Source of the DNA: Gnetum montanum
Taxonomy: Eukaryota; Streptophyta; Gnetopsida; Gnetales; Gnetaceae
DNA: 60,000 bases
Direction: 5' to 3'
Assembly: GCA_015680685.1 (NCBI GenBank)
Contig: MNCI01036181.1
Span: 257,951-317,950 of the forward strand
Below the pieces are notes generated by a model. The model was not told where the DNA came from, searched no databases, and saw only the letters and a program-made list of their open reading frames with translations. The translations under genes and the position numbers were made by a program. This document shows, in pieces, positions 33,200 to 43,959 of the stretch; the stretch's first letter is position 1, and each line of letters opens with the position of its first letter.

Positions 33200-33612
33200 C
33201 ATTGCATGGGGGCAATCCTATAGTCTTGATTACCAATCTCCTTATTGATGCCATTAGACCTTTGATTCCTCCACTCAAGTTCCCAAATGCATTTCATTAC
33301 CAAATTTTACTAAGTATAATAGAGAATCTAATTCTACAAATATGTCATTACCTTTTGTAATGGATCCATGCTACTAGTCAATTATTACTACAACATCCTT
33401 AGAAGCATTTTAAACTCTTTAATTGAAAAATCACTTGTATGATACAATAAACTTTCCCAAGGATCTATCACCTCCTTAGAGCAGCTCTTCTCTCCCTTCA
33501 TGGAAAGGTTTAAGTATAATATTAGTAAGAGAAATACTTTGCAAAAGCTCCTAATAATCAAATAAAACCACAATGAGTTCATCTCCAAGTTCATCTTGAA
33601 ACACCATAAGGA
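33200..33612 (+). pseudogene. gag: Gag core fragment, plus strand
   Basis: The plus strand reads FTKYNRES near 33305, then after a frameshift SQGSITSLEQLFSPFMERFKYNI and NTLQKLLIIK at 33445-33540. It aligns with LTKYNGKGDP and ISSLENLLHQFVTRFKYNL of the first copy. It stops matching at about 33612. It points away from copy 2, whose Gag ends 290 bp to the left. Confidence 0.66.
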
Positions 33613-36180
33613 AAATCAATGTTAAATCCCATGATCAAAATCAGTTGTAATCTATTGAAAAATAATGGCAAACATAATTTCCTTATTTTTCACAAAAATT
33701 GCCATTGTAATCTTCCTCACTAGAATTTGAGGTAGAATTTTTATTGTAAAATTTGAAATTTGTATTTCATAGGTTACAATCTCACACATCTTTGCTTATG
33801 GAAGCTAAAAAATGCTTTGTAAGATGTGCATGCCTCATTTTCTAGGTAATAACAACTTTTTTTTTACATATAGCTAGGCTTGGGAAGGCTGAAAATTCCT
33901 TGCAAATAATAAAATTTGAGTATTTATGAATTTTTATGCTAGCCATGGAAGTTTTTATGCTGGAGCAACTACAAAGGCAACACATAAATTGGGGCCTTCA
34001 TTTTTACACTAGCAAAACTTGCATAGCCATCGTATAAATTTTGGGTAATAACTTCCATACTTGACTTTCAATTTTTGCATTGGGTAGTAATGAAGCTAAT
34101 GTAAACAACATGAAAATTTTCAAGTTTTTTAAATACGCTAGGGCTAAAAGACCTACAAACATTAGGAATTTTTAGTAATTTGTCAACAATCATGGAAGAA
34201 ATTTACAACAACAAATTAGGCTATAAATAACCTATTTAAAGTAAAGACTACCACATTGAAAGAAATTTTTGCATGTTTGCATTTGGCTAAACATTGAGAT
34301 ATTCAAAGTAGTGAAGATTTACTAGAAGTTCATAGCCATCCACACCAACTACAATGTAGATCTAGCAAGAGAGAAGCAAGTAATGAACATCAAGAGTAAA
34401 AATTGGAACTACCAAATAGCAAAGCTAACTACAGAACACATTGTCCCAACTTCATTGAGCTTGAACCATCCTCCATTTGGCTTTTTATGTGTTTAAAGCA
34501 TATAAATTTGTACCCATATAAAATTTTTTCCTTGTAAACCATTTTTGTTTTTTAAATAAAAATTTTCAATTCATTTTTTTAGCAAAAATTTATTTTATTT
34601 TCTCTACATTCTAGATCTACATTTACATATTTGTTTAATCAAAAATTTGAAAAATCATAAGTCCCTAGGTAATTGGCAAGATCATCTAGGGCTCTCTGAA
34701 TTCTTTTCTTGAGGCACATGGGATTTGAAGTTAAGTTATTTTTTCTTTGAAACCTTTGGCCTTCTAGCACTAAATTTTTTAGATGTTATAGTTTCTAGTA
34801 CTAAAAGGAGGACGTTTGCCTAAATTTTTCATTCAAGCTTGCTTTGCTTTCTCATGGAAATTGATTTTGAGCAATGTTAACCTTTAAATTTTACTTTGGG
34901 ATTCTTCCCAAAGCCAAAGAAACCATTATTCCATGTAATTTTGATTGGTTTTTCAAAAAGCCAAACAGTATCCTACAACCTTCTTTTATTTCTTATTTAA
35001 CATAAAAAATGGTTTTGGATTTTTCTTAAAAAAAACTAGCACAAAAATTCTAGCATATTACAAATTTGTTATTTTTATGCTAAGTGTTGGGCTTCCCCAA
35101 GACTAACATATAAATTACAAGTAGGTTTGGGTGATCTAAATTTTCACAATAAGTGTTGAACTTTCCAAAGGCCGTAAAAAAACCATAACTACCAACATTT
35201 TGTATTTTTGCAAAGTTTGCCTTTAGGTTCCTCCAAAGGCTAGCACATTTTCTCATTGTCCTTCTACTTGCAATTTTTCAAAAATTTCTTATTGAACTTC
35301 TCCTTAAGCCTAGCATATTTTTGCAAGTCCAACATATTTTTTTAGGCCCAACATATTTTTGCAAACTCAGCATACTTTTTCACTTTAGGCTAGATTGAGT
35401 GAACCCAATGTAAAAATTGGTAACCTACCAAAACATTTTTACAGTGAATTTTCTTGGAAACCACTTGCAATGCATCCCTTACTCCCTATGTTCTAAGACA
35501 TAAAAAATTCAAAAAATTAATTAATTTTTATTGGTGTAGTGTACAACGTTGCTAGTATCATCTACATTATTCTTGTAGTTGTAGTTTTCACCATATTACA
35601 TAGCTGAAACCCCTTTATACACTGAGCAATTTCACTTGCTAAAAATTTTAATTCACAATCTAGCTAAATACTAAGTTAATCTCTTTTTTGTAAATCTTTT
35701 GTATTGCCACTAAAATTGACATACATGGCCTCTAGCCAAGATGCAGTTCACATTTATGGCCCAAAGAACCTAATGATCATAGGGTGGAGATAATCACATA
35801 GATAGAGGGGCAAAAATCCAAGTTTTGTAGTGATTAATGAGGAATTTTATAATTTTCTCTATGCCAAAATATAGGCTAATATTCTTATGCCATGTTTTGA
35901 ATTTAACACTAAACATCAATTTGAAATCATACACAGGGATAGGAAAGAATATATCCCATCACCTTATGACAAGATCCCCATGACTAATTTTTATTCTCAC
36001 ATGCTGATACAAGTCATAGATGTCGATGAGTGGAGTGAGAAGCTTGGCTTGGATGAACACTAAGAAGAACAAGATGAATTTGATGCTAAATTAGAGCTAG
36101 ATATTTTTATGGAAAGCCTCTTCCAATAATTGGCTCCTCAAGCAATAGTCCCCAGGTCTGCATCTCCTTCATCATCTATG
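33613..36180. other. AT-rich region before Gag-protease copy 3
   Basis: No gene. It contains many words built on CTAGCATATTTT/CCCAACATATTTT, with a phased array at 35308-35383. They recall the CCTAGCGTATACG units in the LTR of the first Gag-protease element, so this could be the decayed LTR and leader of copy 3. That is inference. Confidence 0.45.
35308..35383 (+). repeat. Four 19-bp tandem units
   Basis: Units start at 35308, 35327, 35346 and 35365, consensus near GCCCAACATATTTTTGCAA, 19 bp each. Confidence 0.78.
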
Positions 36181-36188
36181 GGACTAGT

Positions 36189-36659
36189 TTGCCAATCCTC
36201 TTTTCCTCCTATTTATTCCACTATGTTTGGGTTAATGCCCATTATCACCATACATTAGGCTCAACCTATGTATTAGTATACCTCCTTGTTCTCCTCCATT
36301 TCCTTTACAACATAGCCTCACTCTGCATAGCCATCACCTGTGGTGTTTACTACATCTCATTCCTTCTTCATCCTAGTGGACTCCTCAACGAGACCCCAAA
36401 CTATGTAGGCATCCCATACTCCCTTGTCCCCATTTATTTCTCAAGTTTCAACATAAATTTATTCCTCATTATTAAACCCCCCAATCACCATGATCACCCA
36501 GCCTCTTTCATCATTTCCATTACCCATCACACAATCTCAAGCATCTCATCTCCTCTTGCAACCAATTGTATAGAGCCTACAACCCACTGGAATGCCCCAA
36601 GGCTTAGATCTCACTTTCTAGATGATCCAAGATCTTACCAAAGAGCTATGCAAGCTTAA
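36189..36659 (+). pseudogene. Putative N-terminal Gag leader region, copy 3
   Basis: An open frame of 156 codons that runs to TAA just before the Gag core. It reads mostly as hydrophobic and Ser/His/Pro-rich sequence and no domain is visible. In another frame the Pro/Thr/Gln-rich composition resembles the part of the first copy between 2740 and 3150, which precedes its Gag core. This could therefore be a frameshifted Gag leader rather than a gene. Confidence 0.35.
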
Positions 36660-37770
36660 ATATTCTACCATGTATATGGTTAAAATAATGGATTTCTACC
36701 AAGATGATCCTACTAGTTTGACGATCCCCCAAATCACTTTTCCTTCATGAATTCCCATTCCCTAATTCACCAATTATAATACCAAGGATGATCCTAATGC
36801 ACATCTCACTACATACCATTCTAAATGCTTATTATTACAAGCTTGGCCTCACACTATCATGTGTATTGTCCCTATTTCTCTCATTGGAAAAGCCTTGGAT
36901 TGGTATCATGCATTGCCTAGAGGATCTATAGTCTTGTTAGAGGACTTGATTTCAAAATTCATCAACTATTTCAAGTATAACTTAAAACCTGACATAACCC
37001 TTGACTAACTAGTGAGGATCAAGTAAGAGCCTCTTGAACGTGTTAAGAAGTTTATTCAATGATGGAATGCTCTTATTAATGAGATTCCTAAGTCCATAGT
37101 CAAGATCAATATTTTAGCCATTTTCAAGGGGATGGTCAACAACTTCATCAAGTCCAAACTACATTACTTAGATCCTTAATCCCTTAGCTATGCTTTCTCA
37201 TAAACAAAAACATATAAGAAGCTATTGAAGCTAGTGGTGACCTAGCCTACATACCATACAAGAACTAGCACACATAGAAGGATAGGGATAGGGAAAAGAA
37301 AAACCATGTAGTTGTGGCCACTATGGCCAAAGAAAACAAAACTACATAAGGGCCAAAGATGAATCAACCAAGGCCCCTACCACAACTGCTAAAACTTGAA
37401 CATCAAGGACCTATACCTTTAACTTGTGTGGGCCTAACTTTGAGAAAAAGTATCGATTAAAATACACCAAGTTACCCTTGAAAGCATTCAAGCTCATTGA
37501 CTGGTTTCTCAAAAGTGGCCATTGACTGGTTTCTCAAAAGTGGCCATATCTAGTATACGAAAATGATTAAGAATGCATGCAAGAGGCATGGTTGATTATG
37601 TGAGATTGCAAAGGATCCCACTATAGAAACTAAGGATAATCCACTAGTGCTAAAATATTTCAAACTAGATTGATTCTACCATTATCACTAGTTGCTCTGT
37701 TATAATATTGATTTCTACTTGGCTCTAAAGGATGACCTACAAAACATGGTAAACAATGGAGGGTTAGTAC
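36660..37770 (+). pseudogene. gag: Gag of copy 3
   Basis: The plus strand gives MDFYQDDPTS, FTNYNTKDDPNAHL, LLLQAWPHTIM, ALDWYHALPRGS, LISKFINYFKYNLKPD and NNFIKSKLHYLDP, aligned block by block with the first copy. The C-terminal part (37610-37760) gives DPTIETKDNP, then FYHYH and YLALKDDLQNM. Many stops, several where Gln or Trp stands in the first copy. A 28-bp stretch is duplicated in tandem at 37495-37550. Confidence 0.75.
37496..37550 (+). repeat. Short tandem duplication in gag copy 3
   Basis: The string starting CATTGACTGGTTTCTCAAAA and ending GTGGC is present twice in direct succession, about 27-28 bp per unit. The codons for DWFLKSG-type sequence are repeated. Confidence 0.7.
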
Positions 37771-37879
37771 TAGATGCTTCCAACCTAGTTAGGCCTTAGA
37801 ATGTATCCATGGAAGTATACAGAGATCCATTGAATTCAAATAATAGCCCTTACACAATAGTGGCATTAAATGTAGAAAT

Positions 37880-38110
37880 GGCTCAAGACCTTCTAGGAAG
37901 TATTTTGTGATTCAAGTACCTCCTCATGATGAAAGAGGCACTTTAACTTTTTCAAGTTTAAGGAATCCTTTTATCATAATTATACCATTACTAGTGCCTA
38001 CAAAGGAACCATTCATCATTAGAGTATACCCTTCCAGTACCACTAAGCCTATGATCCATGTTGACCAAAATCTTCCCATGGTGGCCAATGCAAGAATCTT
38101 CTCATAGCTT
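37880..38110 (+). pseudogene. KVPP-type linker of copy 3
   Basis: Three units are readable: YFVIQVPPHD (about 37903), NPFIIIIPLL (about 37967) and EPFIIRVYP (about 38007). They lie between the Gag knuckle and the protease as in the other copies. Confidence 0.65.
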
Positions 38111-38464
38111 GATAACAAGAGGTTACCAACCAAACAACATAAGAAGCCAGATCCTAAGCCAAAAGCTAAGGACAACATGAAATGAAAATCATTGAAGATA
38201 GTGAGTTCACCAAATCCCACACCTATTTCAACCATTCCCATGAGCTCCAATGCTTAAACCACTTCAACTAGTCAGCCTAGCGAGGATTGTAAACAACAAG
38301 AGAAGGAGAAGGGGGTCAAACCATAAAAATTAAAGCATGAAGTTTGAATCTTAATTAGAATGGAGGAAATTAAGGTAAATAATAATAAAAAAATGGCCAA
38401 TGACAAGGACTTACTCAACATCATGGAGTAGGTAAAACTCTCCTTAAAATAAAAGAATACCTCC

Positions 38465-39110
38465 TTGATCCTGTATGACCTAGTAATGACCTGCTCTACT
38501 TACCATGAAGCCTTAGTAAGAATGTTAACTTCAATTATCATTAGTGAATACATTCTTGCTAATGAAGATTCCATTCACCTATTAATGTTTCCACATTCAC
38601 CTAAGGAAGAAATGAAGTTAACTATCCTAATATTTCATGATAGTGAGGTAGAGACCAACCCCCATGATGGCAAGATAATGAGGGCTCCTCTCTTTATAAC
38701 CATAAGAGTTGGAAAATGTAAAATTCATAGGCTACATGTTAACAATGTGGCAACAACCAATGCAATACATTTTACCACTATTGAATTGTTAGGCCTGGTA
38801 GAGCACATGCAAAGTACTCCTACTCCTACTTTCAAATACTTCAATGAATCATGGGTAGTAGTGAAGGGTTCTTTCTATTTGGACTTTGTAGTAGGGAAAT
38901 CATTTTCCACACTTGCCAACTTCTTGTTGGTGGAAGAGATGACAAGATTTAATCTAATCCTAGTAAGGCCTTGGTTTCCTCACTTACAAGAAATTTCCTC
39001 TCTCATACACTAAGAAATTTATCTTCTCTACAAAGGAGGTGAAATAATCATACATGGTGATAGTGTGGTCCCTTTGGTAGTTAATAACCTTGATGTGGAA
39101 CAAGGGCCTT
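38465..39110 (+). pseudogene. Protease of copy 3
   Basis: The frame 38465-39013 gives LYDLVMTCSTYHEALVRML, HDSEVETNPHDGKIMRAPLFI, active-site region LHVNNVATTNAIHF (38735-38770) and FNLILVRPWFPHLQEISSLIH, then a stop and YLLYKGGEIIIHGDS. The catalytic D-D-G of the sister copies is N-N-V here, so it is inactive. The frame length is unusually well kept for a dead copy. Confidence 0.8.
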
Positions 39111-39119
39111 AAGTACATT

Positions 39120-40320
39120 TTTAAGAAGAAACTCCAACTATCAAGAGTGCAGTCAAGAGGCCCAATGGAGTAGATTAAGAAAACATAAAATACAACTGAA
39201 CCATGAACAAAGTATGGGAAGAGCTCCCATTCAACATTGTCAGTGAGGAAGATAGGAAGTACAAGATTGTGCAGTAAAGACCATATATATTTTCTAATCT
39301 CTTGAAGATTTGAAAATAGTTGCATGATTGAGTACATCTTCTACTTTCTTATCCCTATGTTAATAACCATTCACATTTTCTTTTTATTTTTTGTTTCATA
39401 GTCTAGTTTTAACCTTTTGTTTACATGTGTCATTTTGTTTCATCATGCTTTGCCTTGTTTTAGCCTCATTATAACTATTTAACCTTTCTTCTACACATTT
39501 GATTTTTTTTTTTAATTTATGCTCTTACATAACTTTTCTTTTATGATTTCCTTTAGAAAACATGAAAATACCATAAAAATTTTTAAGCATAAAAGTCTAT
39601 TAAAATTCTTAGAACATAAAAACTCATAAAATTTAGCCATGGCCTACCAAGGTCTTACACTAGTGGTCTACTAGGGCCTTAAATTGGTAACACATCATAG
39701 CCTTTTTTATACAACCTTATAGTGTGTTACACCATATTTAACTCTTTGTTTCACTTGATTACTTTATGTATACATTTTACTACAAATTTTTTCTTTATAA
39801 CATTACACTTTAACCATGTAGCCTTTTTTATACAAATAAACATAAAATACATAAAATAAAAGTGTTGAAGAATACTTAAAAACATAAATATATATGTACA
39901 ATTAAAAATATTATAGCCAAAGTATCCATGTCCACTAGACATAGTCACATAGTCTAACAAAAATTTAGTTAACAATGATAACAAAAATAAATGAAAGTTC
40001 AACAATCATAGTTACACTGTGCAACAATAAGGAGAATAATAATAAACTCTCATAGTCCCCAATGATTATGAATATCCAATAAAAAATAACATCAATACCA
40101 TAACTAAAATAACCAAAAATGTGAGGAGGAGAAGGAACATTATCACCATCATAACCACTAGGACCATTGCCATCACTTGATGCTTGCACCACAACAAAAA
40201 CATAAAACAAAAAAATTAATTAGTAGCCATTATAGCCAAAATATGACAATAATGAGAAAGATGAAAATAACATACAAAATAAACTAAAAAAATGCTAAAA
40301 AAGTTTAAGTTAAACCTCTT
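39120..40320. other. 3' non-coding part of copy 3 and spacer
   Basis: AT-rich. The block at 39620-39690 (CCTACCAAGGTCTTACACTAG) is the reverse complement of a block at 30920-30990 in copy 2. Otherwise nothing is recognised. Confidence 0.5.
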
Positions 40321-40329
40321 GAGACTTTA

Positions 40330-43300
40330 GATCAAGGTTCTCTAGGGGAAAGCTTAGAAGTCCACCTTCTAAAAGGTGAAGAATCTACTCTTTGCTCATA
40401 TTAATCTAGTCTATTTCTTCAAGGTTTACACCTATCAAGATGTTCCTCCTCTTAATGTCTATCCACTCTAGAGGCTCTCAGGAAAAGGAGGTAGTAGTAA
40501 CCTCTTTGGAAGTAGTAGTAATTTGAATAATAGGGGAATCACATATTATCAAGGATTCTTCGAACAGACTAAAGGCATCCTTTGCATTTATTCCTTGTAC
40601 AAACATTTCAAGCTTCCAACTCTTCAAACCCTCCTCCTACAACCACTTGAGGTAGATTTCCTTTTGTACCTTGAACATTTTCTTGTGATTCTTTTGTTTC
40701 TTACCTCAGTCAAGGACCCAAGTGTAGTAATCCCACTATTCTCTAACCTTATGCACTAATAGATCCATTTGTATGTCATTTTTAGTGTTGCTTCTAGCCA
40801 GAGCAACCTTGCCATGGATGGTACTTCAATAGTGTAACCGCCCAATTTCCTCAGTGTGCAAGAATTATCCATTGGCTACACAAGCCTCTATAAATTCCTT
40901 ATAATCTCTAAGGTTTTTTTATTTTGGCTTCCTATCACTTGTTTTCTTTTTCCAAAGCCATCACCTTCTCCCATAGGAATTTATTAAAGTGTTAGCATTT
41001 CCAAGAAGTCCTAACACATGAGAGGGTACATTTAGTAGCCCCTTCATATAACCTTCATAGAATGCTTTCCACATCAGGCAATAGTGTAGGCAACTCATCA
41101 AGTTCAACATCATGCTCAGGATCTCATCTAACCTTGGACACTATAATAACCATAAGAAAAATATACAAATAAAAGAATAAGAAACAAAAGTAATCAAAGA
41201 ACACTTTAAATAGTTAAAATCATATGGGCATAAAATGTAGAAAGACATAACAATATAAAAATACATAAACAAAAAAAAGAACTTAAGACAAAATATGCTA
41301 TTATTCTTATCAACATTGGGAGTTATCTATTACAATTGATTGATCATGTCTTCTACCATTCCTTGCATGAATGCAGTCTTATCTAGAACTCAGCCCAAGG
41401 TTCAAATGAAATATAGAGGTATATTTTTTTGAAAGAGTTTTACAAACTATAACAAATATGACCATCAACACAATTTTAAAAGTTAAAACAAATTTGTATA
41501 TGAAAATATAAAAATATAACACATAAACTAAAATGAATAAGTACTTGGAGGACCATGTGCAATGTCAATAGGAGGTTCATCATCAAATGTAAAATCTTGA
41601 AATATTGCATCTACAACATTCAATGCTCTATTACATATCCTTTTGACTTGCTCTTGCTATTTTAATGCTTTCTCTTCTTGGTGTATTTTCTCTACCTTTG
41701 TCATTACTTAGACTACCAATTCTTGTTGCTTCCTTGCAAGAATTGCAAAGGCAAAACATAGAACAAGTTATTAAATTTTGTCTAAAAAATGTAATAACAT
41801 AAATATATAATAATACAACATAAAAAATATACAAAATGACATAAGAAATAAAAATAACAAAATTTCATATAAAACATACCTAGTGAAAACTTCTTCCTTT
41901 TTGAACCTAAGGGATATCTTCTTTCTTGATGGCTATTCAATAATGGGAACTATTTCTTCAACTAGTGACCTTTTCAACTTTACTTTGGCTACACCATCAA
42001 CATTTTCATGTACCTCTTTGACTCTCTTGGTACTTCCATAGGTAATATTAAGTTCATTCCCCTTGCTATTAGACAAAGAACAATGTATACCACTAAATTT
42101 TTCAGTAGTAACTGACAATAATTCTCCAACATCTTCAACTTGTGGGTCTTGAACCTACACAAGTAGAACAATATGTATGATCTAAGGTTTGAAAAATTGG
42201 GAGGGATCATAACTCACCTATTATCTATCCTTTTTAACAACCAAGAATTCTGCAAGACTTCTTAGAGATATAGTGAAAAATGCAAAGTGCATATGACATA
42301 TCATATCAAGACTATTGTGAAATTTTTGGATCTCCTCCTATAGCCTAGATACTAAGTATGTAGCCTAGTTGAACTTAGTGCCTTAGTGAGGATCTTCTTC
42401 ATGATCCAAACCTACCAAATACCAAGGATTTTATTCTATGATAGCAAGGAAAATTCTCTAGAGAAAAATAGAGGATAACTCTTGTTAGCCTCTATGACCT
42501 CATATCAATCTAAGGTCAATCCTCCAATAGCATAAGAGTTAAGCTAGTCCTCAACCTCCTTTCTATGTCTCACCTCTTTCCCTACTCTTGTAGAAATCTT
42601 AATGCCATCATAAGGTATACCAAAGAGGTTGCTAAATGTGGATTTGTTGATGCTTACGGTTATAAGAACATCATGAACATGACAAATGAATTTCTTGACT
42701 ACTTTGTCAAAATAATTAATTACATTCATGATCCCTGTAGTAGGTAGTGATGGACTAGGAAGCAAGAACAAATCAAGAAACCCTACATCAATGATCCTTT
42801 ACTGGATTTCCATAGGTGCTTTACTTGTCAACCACTCTTGTGTTAAGTCTACTTCACCCTACTTGAGAATAAGCTTCTCCTCATGATTATGATAATGGTA
42901 GATTTAAAAGCAGGACCTATAACACAACATCAATAGACCATTAGACTTTAGCATAGGTAAATCATATAAAACCAAAATTAATAGACATAATAAATCAAAA
43001 TAAATTCATAGCCACACAATTGAAACCAAATAACCAATTAAGGCCAAAGGTACAAAAAAAAAACATAGCTAAAAAATGTTGTTATTACATAAATAAAAAA
43101 ATCAAAAAATAAAATTTATTAAATTTTCTTGGTTTAGGAAAATGTAGAGGTTCTAGGAATCACAAGTGCACATGCCTAATTCCAGAAGGCCCCACAAAGC
43201 ACAAAGTATGAGCATTTCTAGTGACTAAAAACTTGTAGTAGAGTTGAGAAAAATGTGAAGTATATTAGCTAAAGTCATCCTTTAGCTACTACAACATCAA

Positions 43301-43950
43301 AATTCTCATAGCTATGTCATGTGTAAGAACCTCCAATTCTATGTGCACCAAAGGTAGGACTTGGTTACTCTTGATCAATCCTCCATCATGTATCCTATAC
43401 CTACAACATATGAATTCAAAAATCTATTAGAACCAAATAAAATAATGAAAATAAGAACCAAACAAAAACTTAGGATGGAGCTTACACTTGCAATAGGTAG
43501 AAGGTGCTAAGAGGATTCTAAAAAAAACTATTGATCTTGTGGCCTATAATTAACATGTTTTTCACATTATATTGAACAAACTTAGGCATGTCCCAAATCT
43601 TGACACTCTTGGTATATATGAATCATTATTCCAGTCACCTTCTACATGAGTGCTAAGATCATCCATCATGAACTCTACAATACGAGTAGTAGAGCTTGGT
43701 AGAAGTGTCTCTGCAATGATAGTTCTAGTATCAATGGCCAAGTGTGACCACATAATCACACTGAATTTCTCAAGAAAATATGCTAAGAATTCTTTGGCCC
43801 CAAGCCTAAACCATAAAGTGCCACAATCAATGACTATGTTGGGAGGAAAATTGTTTTGTGTTAGTATACCTATGTAGCACAAAATCCCAATGAGTTCCAT
43901 GACTATCACAATGGGCTTCAAAAAGGTCCTACATAATCAATAAAAGAAAC
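40330..43950 (-). pseudogene. Decayed multi-exon antisense coding region with FCP1/HAD-like domain
   Basis: Several minus-strand segments read as coding. 43928-43490 is an FCP1-like domain. 42900-42540 reads NVINYFDKVVKKFICHVHD and NKSTFSNLFGIPYDGIKISTRVGKEVRHR, recalling the plant transposon/mobile-domain type of N-terminal region (weak). 41760-41540 is a Gln/Lys/Glu-rich probable coiled coil ending PPIDIAHGPP. 41140-40340 reads DPEHDVELDELPTLLPDVES, EKVMALEKENK and WKLEMFVQGINAKDAFSLFEES. Breaks between segments look partly like introns (acceptor TTATGTAG before 43928; a GTAAGC-type donor near 43487). Stops show decay. It lies antisense downstream of Gag-protease copy 3, the place where some plant Tat elements carry antisense ORFs. 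It may instead be an unrelated captured or host pseudogene. Confidence 0.5.
43490..43928 (-). pseudogene. FCP1 homology (HAD phosphatase-like) exon
   Basis: The 119-codon open frame at 43562-43921 begins KPIVIVMELIGILCYIG, where HAD/FCP1-type proteins have a hydrophobic strand and DxDG-type motif (D-L-N-G in many plant members). It continues with LWFRLGAKEFLAYFLEKFSVIMWSHL, matching the RPG-x-x-EFL and V-[IV]-x-[WF]-[ST] motifs of the FCP1 homology domain. Family members remove phosphate from proteins such as the RNA polymerase II tail. Here the first motif reads M-E-L-I-G, so both catalytic Asp positions are replaced and activity is unlikely. After the stop at 43562 the frame reads IIGHKINSFF-NPLSTFYL, possibly the later strand with the NPL motif. 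Identification is from motif memory. Confidence 0.55.
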
Positions 43951-43959
43951 CATTAAAAT

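Larger units (their letters stand above)
36180..39120 (+). mobile_element. Gag-protease family copy 3, decayed
   Basis: Plus strand. Order: unassigned leader, Gag core, knuckle region, KVPP-type linker, protease, 3' non-coding part. Each block aligns with the first copy at 2456-5907. No RT or integrase follows on this strand; instead an antisense coding region begins about 1.2 kb downstream. LTRs were not found. Confidence 0.75.

Noticed and set aside
33388-33594. Minus-strand ORF as part of Gag-protease copy 2
   Set aside because: The plus strand here encodes a clear Gag core (SLEQLFSPFMERFKYN); the minus frame has no motif.
39751-40210. Hydrophobic minus-strand frames as membrane protein genes
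   Set aside because: AT-rich DNA gives Phe/Ile/Tyr-rich translation; no start context, motif or homologue in the sister copies.
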